A stretch of DNA of 64,000 nt from Staphylococcus arlettae (GCF_002902345.1 NZ_PPQB01000012.1:181972-245971); one strand, 5' to 3'; shown: positions 18,177-27,104, numbered from the stretch's first letter. Program-made: numbers and translations. Notes: generated from the letters alone by a model not told the origin.

Positions 18177-19796
18177 ATGACTACATTAGAAGAAATTTTA
18201 ACAGTCCCACAGTTTGAAGGGCTTAAGTTAATTAATCATAAAGGCGACTTATCTTCAGAAGTAACAACGTTGGATATTACAGAGAACGATGATATTAAAA
18301 ATTTTACATCAGCACATACCTTTATTCTTACAACAGGCGTACTGTTTCAAGAAAGCCAAGAAGGTTTAAAACAATTAATCAAAGACTTACACGATATACG
18401 TACGGCTGGACTAGGTATCAAAATATCACGCTTTTTACATCAAATTGACCAAGATGTAATCGATTATGCGAATAGTTTAGAGTTCCCTTTGATAGAAATA
18501 CCTGAAAATTGGAATTTAGGAGATATCACACATCATATATCTGCTTACGTGTCCGACTCTGAAACGGGCAAATTAAATTACGCTTTAAATATTCAACAAG
18601 AGCTCAATCAACTCATTATGAAAGGTTTTAGTGTTTCTACAATGATTGAACGCATGAGTAAATTATTAGGTGTACCGATTATTTTATTTGATCCATTTAA
18701 AAAACCAGAAGCACAAAGTCATCATTATCAACAAAATAAAGCATTAGCCGATGAGCACATTGCGTATTTCCAAAACCATCATCAAGAAGCAGAACGTTAT
18801 GAAAAAGACAAACAAACTTTTGAAAGTGAAAATCATGTTATTTTCAAAGTGCTTAGCTATACTTATTTTCCATACTATCTAATGGTGTCAGAAGTGAATA
18901 AATTATCATATCCTTTCAGTTTACTGACGATCGAACAAGTCGTTAGCGTCCTAGGATTTGCAATTTATAAAAATATTAAAATTGATGAAGCTGCACAAAA
19001 TGATATTAATCGCTTTTTCGAATCATTGGTTAACAATCAAGGTGATCAAACACTATCAATTAAAAAACATTCAGAGTTATTAAAGCAATATTATATTTAC
19101 CACTCAGATTATTATCAAATTATTATCGGTGATCTGGATGCCCAAGATACGCTACAAAACAGTCATTATTTGAATGAACGTCATCAACTTACTTATTACT
19201 GGCTAAAAAATGAATTTGCATTGCTAGATCCTGCCATTAGTGTTTATAAATTACTCAGTAGTAATCGCTTTGCGATATTATTACAAAATAAAAATGATCA
19301 TTATATGGATGATTTGCAACACATTCAACAAAAATATAACACTTACTTTGATGGCACCCTATCCTTTGGTATTGGTAATGAAGTAATTGAATTCACGCAA
19401 CTAGCTTCTTCGTTCTTTGAAGCTAATGAAGCTTATGAAAGTTCGGTGCAGGAAGGTCAAAAATCGTTTATTACATTTTATCAATCTAAAAATATCAATG
19501 AATTATTACAAATGATTCCACAGGAAAAACTTTTACCATTCACTAAACATATTTTAGGAAAATTGTATCAACCAAAAACTAAAAAGGATTCTGAACTTAA
19601 ACAGACATTGAAAGTATATATGGATAACCAGTGTGACATTACCAAAACAGCTGAAAAAATCTACATTCATCGTAATACGGTAAAATATCGAATCAACAAA
19701 TGTACTAATATTATCGGGTCTGAAATTGAAGAGCCAATGAACTCACTTAATATACGTATTGCTTTATATGTATCCGAGTCTATAACTTTTGATTAA
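18177..19796 (+). CDS. pucR: PucR family transcriptional activator of purine/allantoin catabolism
   Basis: A 539-residue regulator. The N-terminal PucR ligand-sensing domain covers about residues 5-125 (HTFILTTGVLFQE is typical), a GGDEF-like/CdaR middle region follows, and the C-terminal PucR helix-turn-helix (TLKVYMDNQCDITKTAEKI, HRNTVKYRINK) lies at about 480-525. It is divergent from the permease-allB unit and has no other target genes nearby, so it most likely senses an allantoin-pathway compound and activates the all/puc units. The ATG at 18177 has AGGGAGG upstream. A hairpin terminator follows the gene. Confidence 0.88.
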   Translation: MTTLEEILTVPQFEGLKLINHKGDLSSEVTTLDITENDDIKNFTSAHTFILTTGVLFQESQEGLKQLIKDLHDIRTAGLGIKISRFLHQIDQDVIDYANSLEFPLIEIPENWNLGDITHHISAYVSDSETGKLNYALNIQQELNQLIMKGFSVSTMIERMSKLLGVPIILFDPFKKPEAQSHHYQQNKALADEHIAYFQNHHQEAERYEKDKQTFESENHVIFKVLSYTYFPYYLMVSEVNKLSYPFSLLTIEQVVSVLGFAIYKNIKIDEAAQNDINRFFESLVNNQGDQTLSIKKHSELLKQYYIYHSDYYQIIIGDLDAQDTLQNSHYLNERHQLTYYWLKNEFALLDPAISVYKLLSSNRFAILLQNKNDHYMDDLQHIQQKYNTYFDGTLSFGIGNEVIEFTQLASSFFEANEAYESSVQEGQKSFITFYQSKNINELLQMIPQEKLLPFTKHILGKLYQPKTKKDSELKQTLKVYMDNQCDITKTAEKIYIHRNTVKYRINKCTNIIGSEIEEPMNSLNIRIALYVSESITFD

Positions 19797-19821
19797 TAAT
19801 AAGAAACCAAAACATAAATAA

Positions 19822-19852
19822 CCTTAGGTGATTGTACACCTAAGGTTTATTT
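19822..19852 (+). terminator. Terminator after pucR
   Basis: CCTTAGGTG (19822-19830) pairs with CACCTAAGG (19837-19845), followed by TTTATTTATATT. Confidence 0.8.
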
Positions 19853-19890
19853 ATATTTATTCGTGAATTTTATTAAATAGCAGTGCTTTG

Positions 19891-19960
19891 TGCCGACTCC
19901 TGCGGGAAAAGCACTAGTCGCAGACTACAGGCTAAGGCAGTGCCAACAGAAAGCGTGCAC
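19891..19960 (+). repeat. Dispersed repeat family A, copy 2
   Basis: Contains GCCGACTCCTGCGGGAAAA, GCACTAGTCGCAGACTACAG and GAAAGCGTGCA, matching copies at about 1983, 29504 and 38837. It lacks the 3' hairpin present in copies 1 and 3. Confidence 0.75.
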
Positions 19961-20028
19961 AATAAACTAGGAGTGAATCCGAAATCTAATATGATTTAAA
20001 AGGTTCCATCATCCACGCTCTTTTGTGC

Positions 20029-20556
20029 TTAATATTTATATGGATCGTCACTCTTACGTTGCTCTACCTCATCTAAACTTTTCATTGATTGATGTTCACG
20101 CTCATTATGCTCAGTTGAACTATCATTATAGCTGTCACCCGTGCGTTCAGATCTTAAATCATTACCAAATGTTTTGGGTTCCGGCTTTCTAACCAATAGC
20201 ATAATACCAGCAATAATCCACAGAATCGCACTAATCCAGTTAAGAATTAACGAGATAATACCAAAAACGAGTAACAAAATTCCAGCTAATTTATTACTTT
20301 TACCAATTTTAATGGAACCAATAATTGTTCCAATTAAAACAATCAAACCAATTGCCAAACCTACACCCATGATGACTAAAAAGATAGTGGCAGATTCACT
20401 TGCTTCACTTGGAGTAAGGGATGGATCTGCACGTAATTCTTCTTCAAAACCAGCTGAACCCATGAATAGCAATATACCGCCCCACATCAAGACTCCCAGT
20501 AGCTGTATGCCAACACCAATCCACGCTAAGATACGTTCCCCAGTACGACTTATCAT
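20029..20556 (-). CDS. DUF4064 membrane protein
   Basis: A 175-residue protein with four predicted membrane helices (about residues 10-32, 55-80, 85-105, 108-122) and a charged, probably cytosolic tail rich in Asp, Glu, Arg and Ser. The helix pattern and the RTGERILAWIG start fit the DUF4064 family of staphylococci, whose function is unknown. AAAGGGG lies 9 nt before the ATG. A second, shorter DUF4064 protein and a DUF4352 lipoprotein follow on the same strand upstream, so the three may act together at the envelope. A strong bidirectional terminator separates this gene from them. Confidence 0.72.
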   Translation of the reverse strand: MISRTGERILAWIGVGIQLLGVLMWGGILLFMGSAGFEEELRADPSLTPSEASESATIFLVIMGVGLAIGLIVLIGTIIGSIKIGKSNKLAGILLLVFGIISLILNWISAILWIIAGIMLLVRKPEPKTFGNDLRSERTGDSYNDSSTEHNEREHQSMKSLDEVEQRKSDDPYKY

Positions 20557-20682
20557 CTTTTAAAACCCCTTTCTAAATTATTAAACTTTCAATAAAGTTG
20601 TATTGTAATATTTATTTTCATGTTACTATATTGTGCTTTGCATGAATAGTGTTATGTAGTAATTTGCATACACTTAATAAAT

Positions 20683-20726
20683 AAAAAATCAGACTGGAAC
20701 AATCTTTTTGTTCCAGTCTGATTTTC
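20683..20726. terminator. Bidirectional terminator
   Basis: An 18-bp perfect stem, arms 20685-20702 and 20708-20725, with A-run and T-run flanks. It ends the lipoprotein/DUF4064 unit on the minus strand. Confidence 0.88.
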
Positions 20727-20785
20727 TTAATATTACTGGGGAATATAAATCAAATCTTTTAAAAGATAACTAAGTTTGCGTTTTG

Positions 20786-21136
20786 TTATTTTCTAATCAA
20801 CGCCAGAATACCTGCTACTAATATTAAGATACCTGACAAAATACCAAACATACTAATAAAAACAAAGTTTAGAATACCGCCAATAACAAGTAGTACTCCC
20901 ATAACCACACGATTTTTGTTTATAATACAACTAAGGATTAATGTAATAAAACATGTAATGATAACTGCTACGCCTAAACCCATTATAGAGCCACTATCTT
21001 CAGCTTCAAAAGCAGTTCCGATACTACTGAGTAGCATAGCAAAAATACCACCAAAAATACCAAATATACTTCCAATAATACCTAATGTCGTTTCTGCAAC
21101 TCGTCCTGTTGCTTTATTAACTTTAAATTCGCTCAT
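20786..21136 (-). CDS. Short DUF4064 membrane protein
   Basis: A 116-residue protein with a glycine/isoleucine-rich first helix (GIIGSIFGIFGGIFAMLLSS), a second helix (GVAVIITCFITLILSCII) and a C-terminal hairpin ending ILALIRK. It belongs to the DUF4064 type and resembles the 175-residue protein downstream without its charged tail. GAGGTG precedes the ATG. It begins 24 nt after the lipoprotein stop, so the two are probably one transcript. Function is unknown. Confidence 0.72.
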   Translation of the reverse strand: MSEFKVNKATGRVAETTLGIIGSIFGIFGGIFAMLLSSIGTAFEAEDSGSIMGLGVAVIITCFITLILSCIINKNRVVMGVLLVIGGILNFVFISMFGILSGILILVAGILALIRK

Positions 21137-21160
21137 TACAACACCTCATTTTGATTTTAT

Positions 21161-22156
21161 TTATTCTTCGCTTAAATCCTCTTCTAACTCTTTATCAATT
21201 TTTTCCATTTCAGCCTCATATTCCGCTTCTTCACGTTTCATTTCTTCTTCAAATGCCTTGTCTTCAGCTTCCATTCGTTCTTCCTCAGCCTTTTCCTCTT
21301 CCTCCAGCTGCTTCATTTCCTCTTCGTATTCTTTTTCATCTTCTTCTGCTTGTTCATCATACAAAGCTGAAATTCTGTCTTCCAATTGTGTATATTCAAT
21401 CTCTATAACATCACGGTTTACATGGTCCATTTTTTCGCCATCTGTTAGACTATTATATTCATCTACTAAGTCATTATATTCTTCAGCAGTAAAGGTAATT
21501 TCATCACTAGATTCTTCTTCAACAGAAGCTTCTTCTTCCGATTCTTCAACGTCTTCGTTTACTGAATCATCATTAGTGGATTGCTCATTTGATACATTAG
21601 TTTGGTTACTGTCAGAATTCTCTTCATTTTTAATATCGGATTTTTTAATCTGCCATTTTGCTTTAACATTATCAAATTTAGGACTTGCTTCCATCTCTAA
21701 AGTATACTGTTCACTATCTGGAACATCGTAAGTAATATAACCTGAACCCGTATTCCCTTTATTTAGTTGGTGTGAAAAACCATCATGAATATCATCAGTT
21801 CCAAACCATTGTTCATAATTTTCATTATCTACTTTCATAGTAAAATCAGTTGAGTCCATTAAAACTTGATCTTCATTATTATTTTTAAATTTTAAATGCA
21901 CCTTTAGTGCCTTACCATTTTCTGGCGCACTATATTCGTCAAAATCATTGACATATTCAATCTTAGTTACTTTTACATCTACACCATCTGCATCAACAAT
22001 TTGTCCAATTTTAAATGTTTTCATTTTACTTGTGGCTTGAGCTTTACTTGATGATTTTTCATTAGACTTTTCTTCTTTTTCACTTTCTTGGCCACTAGTT
22101 CCACATCCAGCTAAAACAAATACAACGACAATCATGAAACACAATATTTTTTTCAA
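21161..22156 (-). CDS. DUF4352 lipoprotein with acidic coiled-coil tail
   Basis: A 331-residue lipoprotein. The signal MKKILCFMIVVVFVLAGC ends in a lipobox with the Cys at residue 18. A Ser/Lys/Glu linker leads into a DUF4352-like immunoglobulin-fold domain at about 45-165 (FKIGQIVDADGVDVKVTKIEY, GYITYDVPDSEQYTLEM). After an acidic linker comes a short region with SLTDGEKMDHVNRDVIEIEY, and the last 65 residues are almost only Glu, Lys, Met and Ala in coiled-coil spacing. The start appears to be TTG at 22156, with AGAGGG about 11 nt upstream; a nearer ATG is out of frame and stops at once. It is anchored outside the membrane, and its role is unknown. Confidence 0.78.
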   Translation of the reverse strand: MKKILCFMIVVVFVLAGCGTSGQESEKEEKSNEKSSSKAQATSKMKTFKIGQIVDADGVDVKVTKIEYVNDFDEYSAPENGKALKVHLKFKNNNEDQVLMDSTDFTMKVDNENYEQWFGTDDIHDGFSHQLNKGNTGSGYITYDVPDSEQYTLEMEASPKFDNVKAKWQIKKSDIKNEENSDSNQTNVSNEQSTNDDSVNEDVEESEEEASVEEESSDEITFTAEEYNDLVDEYNSLTDGEKMDHVNRDVIEIEYTQLEDRISALYDEQAEEDEKEYEEEMKQLEEEEKAEEERMEAEDKAFEEEMKREEAEYEAEMEKIDKELEEDLSEE

Positions 22157-22452
22157 CTAGTCATTTCCCTCTCTTTTTGTATATTGTACAACTATAAAAA
22201 ATACTAATTTGTATATCATACATTTTATAATATTTTTAACTAAAAGCAATAGGTTTTTTTCAGAATTTTCCTTTTTTTGTATTTAATTAGGTTTTTCAAT
22301 ACATAAACAAACTAATTTCTGATTTTGTCTATATTTGATACATAAATCCAGATATTACTATTTGAAAGATACTGCGGTGTACTTAACTAACTTATGATTG
22401 ACTTCTAGTTATATAGGGAACAATATAATTACAGTATTAAGGAGGAGATAAG

Positions 22453-22668
22453 ATGCCAAAAGTAAATGATCGTATGCATAAAGATTTAGTAGATAAAGAG
22501 TCACGTATTGAAGCTAGTGTAAGTTCTGAAAAAGAAATAGAATTAAATGCTTTTGAACGCTTAGGCAAAGATGTCGTCATTATTGAAGTATTAGCTATTA
22601 TGAATATTATTTTTGCTGTTTGTACTGTTGGTCTTATCGGTGCTTTAATCTATAGTAATCAAAAATAA
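22453..22668 (+). CDS. Small membrane protein, uncharacterised
   Basis: A 71-residue protein with a charged N-terminal half and one hydrophobic helix at about residues 43-66 (IEVLAIMNIIFAVCTVGLIGALIY), likely one membrane pass. An AAGGAGGAG site lies 5-7 nt before the ATG, which makes it a real gene despite its size. It is divergent from the DUF4352 lipoprotein and is followed by a hairpin (22692-22719). The 296-nt gap before it is A+T-rich and shows only promoter-like text. I do not recognise a family. Confidence 0.65.
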   Translation: MPKVNDRMHKDLVDKESRIEASVSSEKEIELNAFERLGKDVVIIEVLAIMNIIFAVCTVGLIGALIYSNQK

Positions 22669-22691
22669 TACAAATTTACATTTTATATACA

Positions 22692-22719
22692 AAAGCGATG
22701 GTGTTATAACCATCGCTTT
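22692..22719 (+). terminator. Hairpin after the 71-residue membrane protein
   Basis: AAAGCGATGGT (22692-22702) pairs with ACCATCGCTTT (22709-22719). The T-run is short, so termination may be partial. Confidence 0.6.
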
Positions 22720-22802
22720 GCGCTTATTCTTGCTTATCTATTATCAAACCAAACTTGACTTTACAATGTGAAATCGTTACATTGAAGATAATTAAATACA
22801 CG

Positions 22803-22885
22803 CACTAGGGGTGTTGAAAGACTGAGATGAGCTGTAGCTCAAACCCTTTGAACCTGATCTAGTTGATACTAGCGTAGGAAAGTGT
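22803..22885 (+). ncRNA. TPP riboswitch aptamer (THI element)
   Basis: The conserved THI-box words are present in order: AGGGGTG, ACTGAGATGA, ACCCTTTGAACCTGATCTAG and TACTAGCGTAGGAAAGTG. CACT (22803-22806) and AGTG (22881-22884) close helix P1. It precedes an SDR gene and a flavin monooxygenase gene, with an expression platform in between. Thiamine pyrophosphate binding should favour the terminator and shut these genes off. Confidence 0.95.
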
Positions 22886-22946
22886 GAATCAACACATGTA
22901 TGATATCGAGGGGTTCGTTCACCCTATTATATATTTGATTTTACTT

Positions 22947-22980
22947 ACACAACTTTCCTATGGGGAGTTGTGTATTTTTT
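22947..22980 (+). terminator. Riboswitch-controlled terminator with matching antiterminator
   Basis: ACACAACT (22947-22954) pairs with AGTTGTGT (22966-22973), followed by ATTTTTTT. ACTTTCCTA (22952-22960), spanning the 5' arm and loop, is the exact complement of TAGGAAAGT (22875-22883) in the aptamer's 3' side. The two pairings exclude each other, so this is a transcriptional OFF switch. Confidence 0.85.
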
Positions 22981-23003
22981 TATTCAAAAAGGAGTGAACA
23001 CGT

Positions 23004-23756
23004 ATGACAACAACAGTACTTATTACAGGTAGTAGTCGAGGTTTAGGTGCAACGATTGCACAGACCCTTGCTACACAAGGCTTTCAAGTCATCATTAATT
23101 ATCATAAAAGTAAAGAAGCAGCATTGGACTTAGTAAAAAGCATTGGCTCCACGCAGGCAATAGCTATACAGGCTGATGTCACACAACGTGATCAAGTCGA
23201 TCACTTAGTTGCTACTGCAACAGATCATTTCGGTCAAATTGATGTAGTGGTCAATAACGCATTAGTTGGCTTTAAATTTGATCCCAACGCACAAAAAGCT
23301 TTTACTGAATTATCTTGGTCAGATTACCAACAACAAATAGACGGTACTTTAAAAGCCGCTTTCAATACTACACAAAGTGTAGCCCCTCAATTTATCAATC
23401 GGCGCCATGGGGCAATTATTAATATTGGAACGAATCTTTTTCAAAATCCAGTCGTGCCATACCATGAATACACGACGGCTAAAGCAGGATTAATTGGTTT
23501 CACCCGTAATATTGCTGCCGAATTAGGCCAATATGGTATACGTGCCAACGTAGTGTCCGGCGGTTTATTGAAAACAACGGATGCCAGTGCTGCCACTTCT
23601 GATGAAGTGTTTGATTTAATTAAACAAACTACCCCACTCAAAAGTGTCACATCTCCTCAAGACGTCGCACATATGGTGGCCTTTTTGGCAAGTGAACATG
23701 CAACTGGCATCACAGGTCAAAACTATACTGTCGACGGCGGTCTAACAATGAATTAA
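23004..23756 (+). CDS. SDR family oxidoreductase under TPP riboswitch control
   Basis: A 250-residue short-chain dehydrogenase. The nucleotide-binding TGSSRGLG is at residues 8-15, NNA at 84-86, and the catalytic Y156-xxx-K160 in YTTAK. The serine expected 13 residues before Tyr is replaced by Thr143 (NIGT). It resembles 3-oxoacyl-ACP reductase-like enzymes, but the riboswitch points to thiamine metabolism. AAAGGAG lies 9 nt before the ATG. It is followed at 30 nt by a luciferase-like monooxygenase, so the two form a two-gene unit that should be expressed when TPP is scarce. The substrate is unknown; salvage of a thiamine breakdown product is a guess. Confidence 0.85.
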   Translation: MTTTVLITGSSRGLGATIAQTLATQGFQVIINYHKSKEAALDLVKSIGSTQAIAIQADVTQRDQVDHLVATATDHFGQIDVVVNNALVGFKFDPNAQKAFTELSWSDYQQQIDGTLKAAFNTTQSVAPQFINRRHGAIINIGTNLFQNPVVPYHEYTTAKAGLIGFTRNIAAELGQYGIRANVVSGGLLKTTDASAATSDEVFDLIKQTTPLKSVTSPQDVAHMVAFLASEHATGITGQNYTVDGGLTMN

Positions 23757-23786
23757 TCTATTCTATAACAACTGAGGTGTAAGTAA

Positions 23787-25094
23787 ATGACACAACCACA
23801 CACAAAACAACTTAATATTGGCGTCTTACTGTATGCTTGTGGCCATCATCAAGCTGCTTGGTTACAACCAGATTCTAGTATTGAGCGTATTGGAAATATT
23901 AACTATTATCAATCATTAGCACAAATCGCTGAACGCGGTTTGTTTGATGCAGTCTTTTTTGCTGATAATCAATCTTTCCCAGCTCAATCTGCAAGTGATA
24001 TGCCAGCATTTTGGTTTGATCCGTTGATCAATTTGGCGGCTATCGCACAAGTAACACAACATATCGGTCTTGTTTCTACAATTTCTAGTACTTTTGCTAA
24101 TCCTTTTACCGCAGCCCGACAACTATTAAGTTTAGACCACTTATCAGGCGGTCGTGTAGGCTGGAATCTAGTAACTTCTATGACTGATAATGAAGCACAA
24201 AATCATAGTTTGTCACAATTACCTGGCCATGACGCACGTTATGCCAAAGCACGAGAATTTGCGGAAGTGATGAACCACTTATTAAATTCTTGGAACCCTT
24301 CTAATTTTATTCATCAACGTGAACAACATGCACTTATTGAACCAGAACACATACAATCCTTTAATTATCGTGGGGATTATTTTAATGTGACTGGGCCATC
24401 AACTACACCCAGCAGTATACAAGGCGATCTTGTAGCAATGCAGGCAGGCGCTTCTGAACCAGGTGTAACATTAGCTGCCGATTTTGCAGATGCGGTTTAT
24501 GCTGTAGCTTGGAATATGGAGCAAGCACAAAAATATATTCAACGTTTACATGAAAAAATAGCTCATAGTTCACAACCGACAAGAACAATCAAAGTGTTTC
24601 CAGGTTTAGTCACTTATGTAGGTGAAACATATGAAGCTGCACTTGCAAAGAAACAAGCTTTAGATGACTTACTCCCTATTGAGACTGCACTCAGCCAACT
24701 GAGTAGTTTTATTCGGCAAGATTGTTCTGACTGGGAACTGGATGCGCCAGTACCCCCGCTGCCACCGGTAGAAGATTTTACTGGTCCAGTTGGGCGTTAT
24801 GAAACCATACTTCAAATCATTCAAGATAAACAACCTACCGTCAGAGAACTTTTAGGCTACTTAAACGCAGGTGGCGGTCACTTGACTTTAATTGGCACAC
24901 CGTCAATTATTGTCGATGAAATGGAGCGTTGGTTTGAGGCTGGCGTTGCAGATGGCTTTAATTTAATGCCACCAACATTACCTAATAGTTTGGACGATTT
25001 CGTAACGTTAGTCGTACCTGAATTACAACGTAGAGGTTTATATCGTACTACTTATACAGGACATACTTTTCGTGAACACCTCAATTTATCTTAG
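23787..25094 (+). CDS. FMN-dependent monooxygenase, NtaA/SnaA/DszA type
   Basis: A 435-residue flavin-dependent monooxygenase of the bacterial luciferase superfamily, NtaA/SnaA/DszA branch. Typical segments are the N-terminal LNIGVLLYACGHHQAAW, AERGLFDAVFFAD, HIGLVSTISSTFANPF, LSGGRVGWNLVTS and the late FDEMERWFEAGVADGFNLMP-like text. These enzymes use FMNH2 from a separate reductase to oxidise or cleave C-N or C-S bonds. GAGGTG lies 7 nt before the ATG. No flavin reductase gene is adjacent. Cotranscription with the SDR behind a TPP riboswitch is the only clue to substrate: a thiazole- or pyrimidine-containing compound is possible. Confidence 0.87.
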   Translation: MTQPHTKQLNIGVLLYACGHHQAAWLQPDSSIERIGNINYYQSLAQIAERGLFDAVFFADNQSFPAQSASDMPAFWFDPLINLAAIAQVTQHIGLVSTISSTFANPFTAARQLLSLDHLSGGRVGWNLVTSMTDNEAQNHSLSQLPGHDARYAKAREFAEVMNHLLNSWNPSNFIHQREQHALIEPEHIQSFNYRGDYFNVTGPSTTPSSIQGDLVAMQAGASEPGVTLAADFADAVYAVAWNMEQAQKYIQRLHEKIAHSSQPTRTIKVFPGLVTYVGETYEAALAKKQALDDLLPIETALSQLSSFIRQDCSDWELDAPVPPLPPVEDFTGPVGRYETILQIIQDKQPTVRELLGYLNAGGGHLTLIGTPSIIVDEMERWFEAGVADGFNLMPPTLPNSLDDFVTLVVPELQRRGLYRTTYTGHTFREHLNLS

Positions 25095-25322
25095 TTATCC
25101 GTTTCATGTTCACATAATAGTGAGCTTTATCACTCGTGACAAAGTATTTTTATAACATCGTATCATATTAACATATGTAAATTTTATTACTTAACTTCTT
25201 ATCTATAACTTCTTATCTTTCTCAAACTAACATATTGAATAATTTCCCTTTTTTGTTAGAATATAGTATGGATTGTTTTGTCGTAGAACTAATGAAAAAC
25301 GACATATAAACTTAACTTATCA

Positions 25323-25359
25323 CTGAAAGATTAGCTAGTGCTTGCACTGACTATTTCAG
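25323..25359 (+). other. Leader hairpin upstream of trhO
   Basis: CTGAAA (25323-25328) pairs with TTTCAG (25354-25359), and AGTGC with GCACT lies inside. It falls in the 317-nt gap before trhO, about 50 nt before its start, so it would be in the mRNA leader if transcription begins near 25270. No coding region is seen in this gap. Confidence 0.35.
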
Positions 25360-25411
25360 TCTTATATTTCAATATGATGTACTAAAAGACTATATAGAGG
25401 AGAATCGATTT

Positions 25412-26362
25412 ATGGATTATCAAGTATTATTGTATTACAAATACACTACCATTAATGACCCCGAAACATTCGCATCAGAGCATTTAGATTTTTGTAAAGA
25501 CTTAGAACTAAAAGGGCGTATTTTAGTATCAACTGAAGGTATTAACGGTACCGTTTCAGGTACAACAGAAGCGACAAACAAATATATGGAAGCAATGCAA
25601 GCTGATCCTCGTTTCAAAGACATTACGTTCAAAATAGACGCTGCAGAAGATCATGCATTCAAAAAAATGCACGTGCGTCCACGTAAAGAAATAGTCGCTC
25701 TAGACTTAGAAGAAGATGTAAACCCAAATGAATTAACAGGAAAATATTTATCACCAATAGAATTTAAACAAGCACTAGAATCAGACGATACAATCGTAAT
25801 CGATGCACGAAATGACTATGAATATGATCTTGGTCATTTCCGTGGTGCCGTTCGTCCTAACATCACTCGTTTCAGAGACTTACCAGACTGGATTAAAGAA
25901 AATAAAGAACAATTTATGGATAAAAAAATTGTTACGTATTGTACAGGCGGTATTCGTTGTGAAAAATTCTCTGGTTGGTTATTAAAAGAAGGATTTGAAG
26001 ATGTTGCACAATTAAAAGATGGCATCGCAACATACGGCAAAGACCCAGAAACACAAGGCGAATTATGGGATGGCAAAATGTATGTTTTCGATGAACGTAT
26101 CAGCGTGGAAATTAACCAAGTTGAAAAAACAGTAGTTGGAAAAGAATGGTTTGATGGTACACCATGTGAACGTTACATCAATTGTAGTAACCCAGATTGT
26201 AACAAACAAATTTTAGTTTCTGAAGAAAATGAAGCACGTTATTTAGGTGCTTGTTCACACGAATGTGCAACACACGAAAGAAACCGTTATGTTGCCAAAC
26301 ATAATATTAGCGAAGAAGAAAAAGCGCAACGTTTAGAAAACTTTAAACAATTTGCACATTAA
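25412..26362 (+). CDS. trhO: tRNA uridine(34) 5-hydroxylase TrhO (rhodanese family)
   Basis: A 316-residue protein with an N-terminal ferredoxin-like domain ([17 protein letters not shown]), a rhodanese domain with the active-site C177 in [11 protein letters not shown], and a C-terminal cysteine-rich zinc-binding part ([29 protein letters not shown]). TrhO (YceA/YbfQ) puts a hydroxyl on wobble uridine 34 of tRNAs in an oxygen-dependent way, the first step to 5-methoxyuridine in Gram-positives. All expected cysteines are present. AGGAG lies 9 nt before the ATG. It stands alone with its own terminator. Confidence 0.93.
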   Translation: MDYQVLLYYKYTTINDPETFASEHLDFCKDLELKGRILVSTEGINGTVSGTTEATNKYMEAMQADPRFKDITFKIDAAEDHAFKKMHVRPRKEIVALDLEEDVNPNELTGKYLSPIEFKQALESDDTIVIDARNDYEYDLGHFRGAVRPNITRFRDLPDWIKENKEQFMDKKIVTYCTGGIRCEKFSGWLLKEGFEDVAQLKDGIATYGKDPETQGELWDGKMYVFDERISVEINQVEKTVVGKEWFDGTPCERYINCSNPDCNKQILVSEENEARYLGACSHECATHERNRYVAKHNISEEEKAQRLENFKQFAH

Positions 26363-26372
26363 TTTTTATAAC

Positions 26373-26427
26373 AGAGCAAGAAGATCAATCACTTTACATA
26401 GGTGATGACTTCTTTGCTCTTTTTTTA
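26373..26427 (+). terminator. Terminator after trhO
   Basis: GAGCAAGAAG at the 5' side pairs with CTTCTTTGCTC, with ATCAC/GGTGAT inside, followed by a run of seven T. Confidence 0.85.
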
Positions 26428-26506
26428 TTACACAATATGCCATATTGCCACCTAGCGACTTACTATAATTGCATTTGTTCAAGCAATTGGCAATTAATCA
26501 AAAATA

Positions 26507-26549
26507 GTCAAACTTTAATGTTGACTAACTTTGACCTTTGTCTTATAAT
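26507..26549 (+). promoter_or_regulatory. CtsR-controlled promoter of the Hsp20 gene
   Basis: TTGACT (26521-26526) and TATAAT (26544-26549), 17 bp apart, form a sigma-A promoter. The minus-strand reading of 26521-26536 is GGTCAAAGTTAGTCAA, close to the CtsR heptad repeat GGTCAAANANRGTCAAA, and another GTCAAA lies at 26507-26512. CtsR bound here would cover the -35 box. Confidence 0.8.
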
Positions 26550-26648
26550 ATAGTTGTAAGGTTAAAGAAGAGATCAGTGCTGAAGTCATTGCATATCTTC
26601 AACACTGGTACTTCGACCTAATTTATTATGATTAAGGAGAGATGTATG

Positions 26649-27083
26649 ATGGCTTTTGATATGAGACCATTCAACAATTCATTTTTCGATATTAATCAAG
26701 GTGATTTCATTAAAGATTTAGGACGTCAAGTTTTTAACCAGTCCCCTTTTAGTGCTTCTAGTATTACAACTGATATTAAAGAATTAGACAACGCTTATGT
26801 AGTAGAAGCAGAACTTCCTGGCATGGATAAAGAAAATATTAGTCTAACATTTGATAATAATATTTTAACTATCGAAGGTAAACAATCTATCGAAAACAAC
26901 CAAGAAGACGAAGAAGGTCGCGTAATTCGTAAAGAACGTAGTTACAGCAATGTCCGTCGTCAATTTACGTTTAATGGTGTAGACCAAACTGCAATCAAAG
27001 CTTCTTATAATGATGGTATGTTAAATATCACATTACCAAAATCAGAACAATATAACACAGATAATCAAATTCAAATAGATTAA
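26649..27083 (+). CDS. Hsp20/alpha-crystallin small heat shock protein
   Basis: A 144-residue small heat shock protein, an ATP-independent holdase in the cytosol. The alpha-crystallin domain covers about residues 38-135 (VVEAELPGMDKENISLTFDNNILTI) and ends with the A-x-x-x-N-G-x-L-like DGMLNITLPK. The N-terminal arm MAFDMRPFNNSFF is typical. AAGGAG at 26634-26639 serves ATGs at 26646 and 26649; I take the latter for its 9-nt spacing, but the other is possible. Control by CtsR is expected from the operator in its promoter. Confidence 0.92.
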   Translation: MAFDMRPFNNSFFDINQGDFIKDLGRQVFNQSPFSASSITTDIKELDNAYVVEAELPGMDKENISLTFDNNILTIEGKQSIENNQEDEEGRVIRKERSYSNVRRQFTFNGVDQTAIKASYNDGMLNITLPKSEQYNTDNQIQID

Positions 27084-27104
27084 TTTTTAACAATCACTTA
27101 TATG

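Noticed and set aside
20916-21731. Long plus-strand frame of 271 codons, very rich in Ser
   Set aside because: It lies opposite the DUF4352 lipoprotein and DUF4064 genes; the Ser runs are the reverse reading of Glu/Lys coiled-coil codons, and it has no ribosome site.
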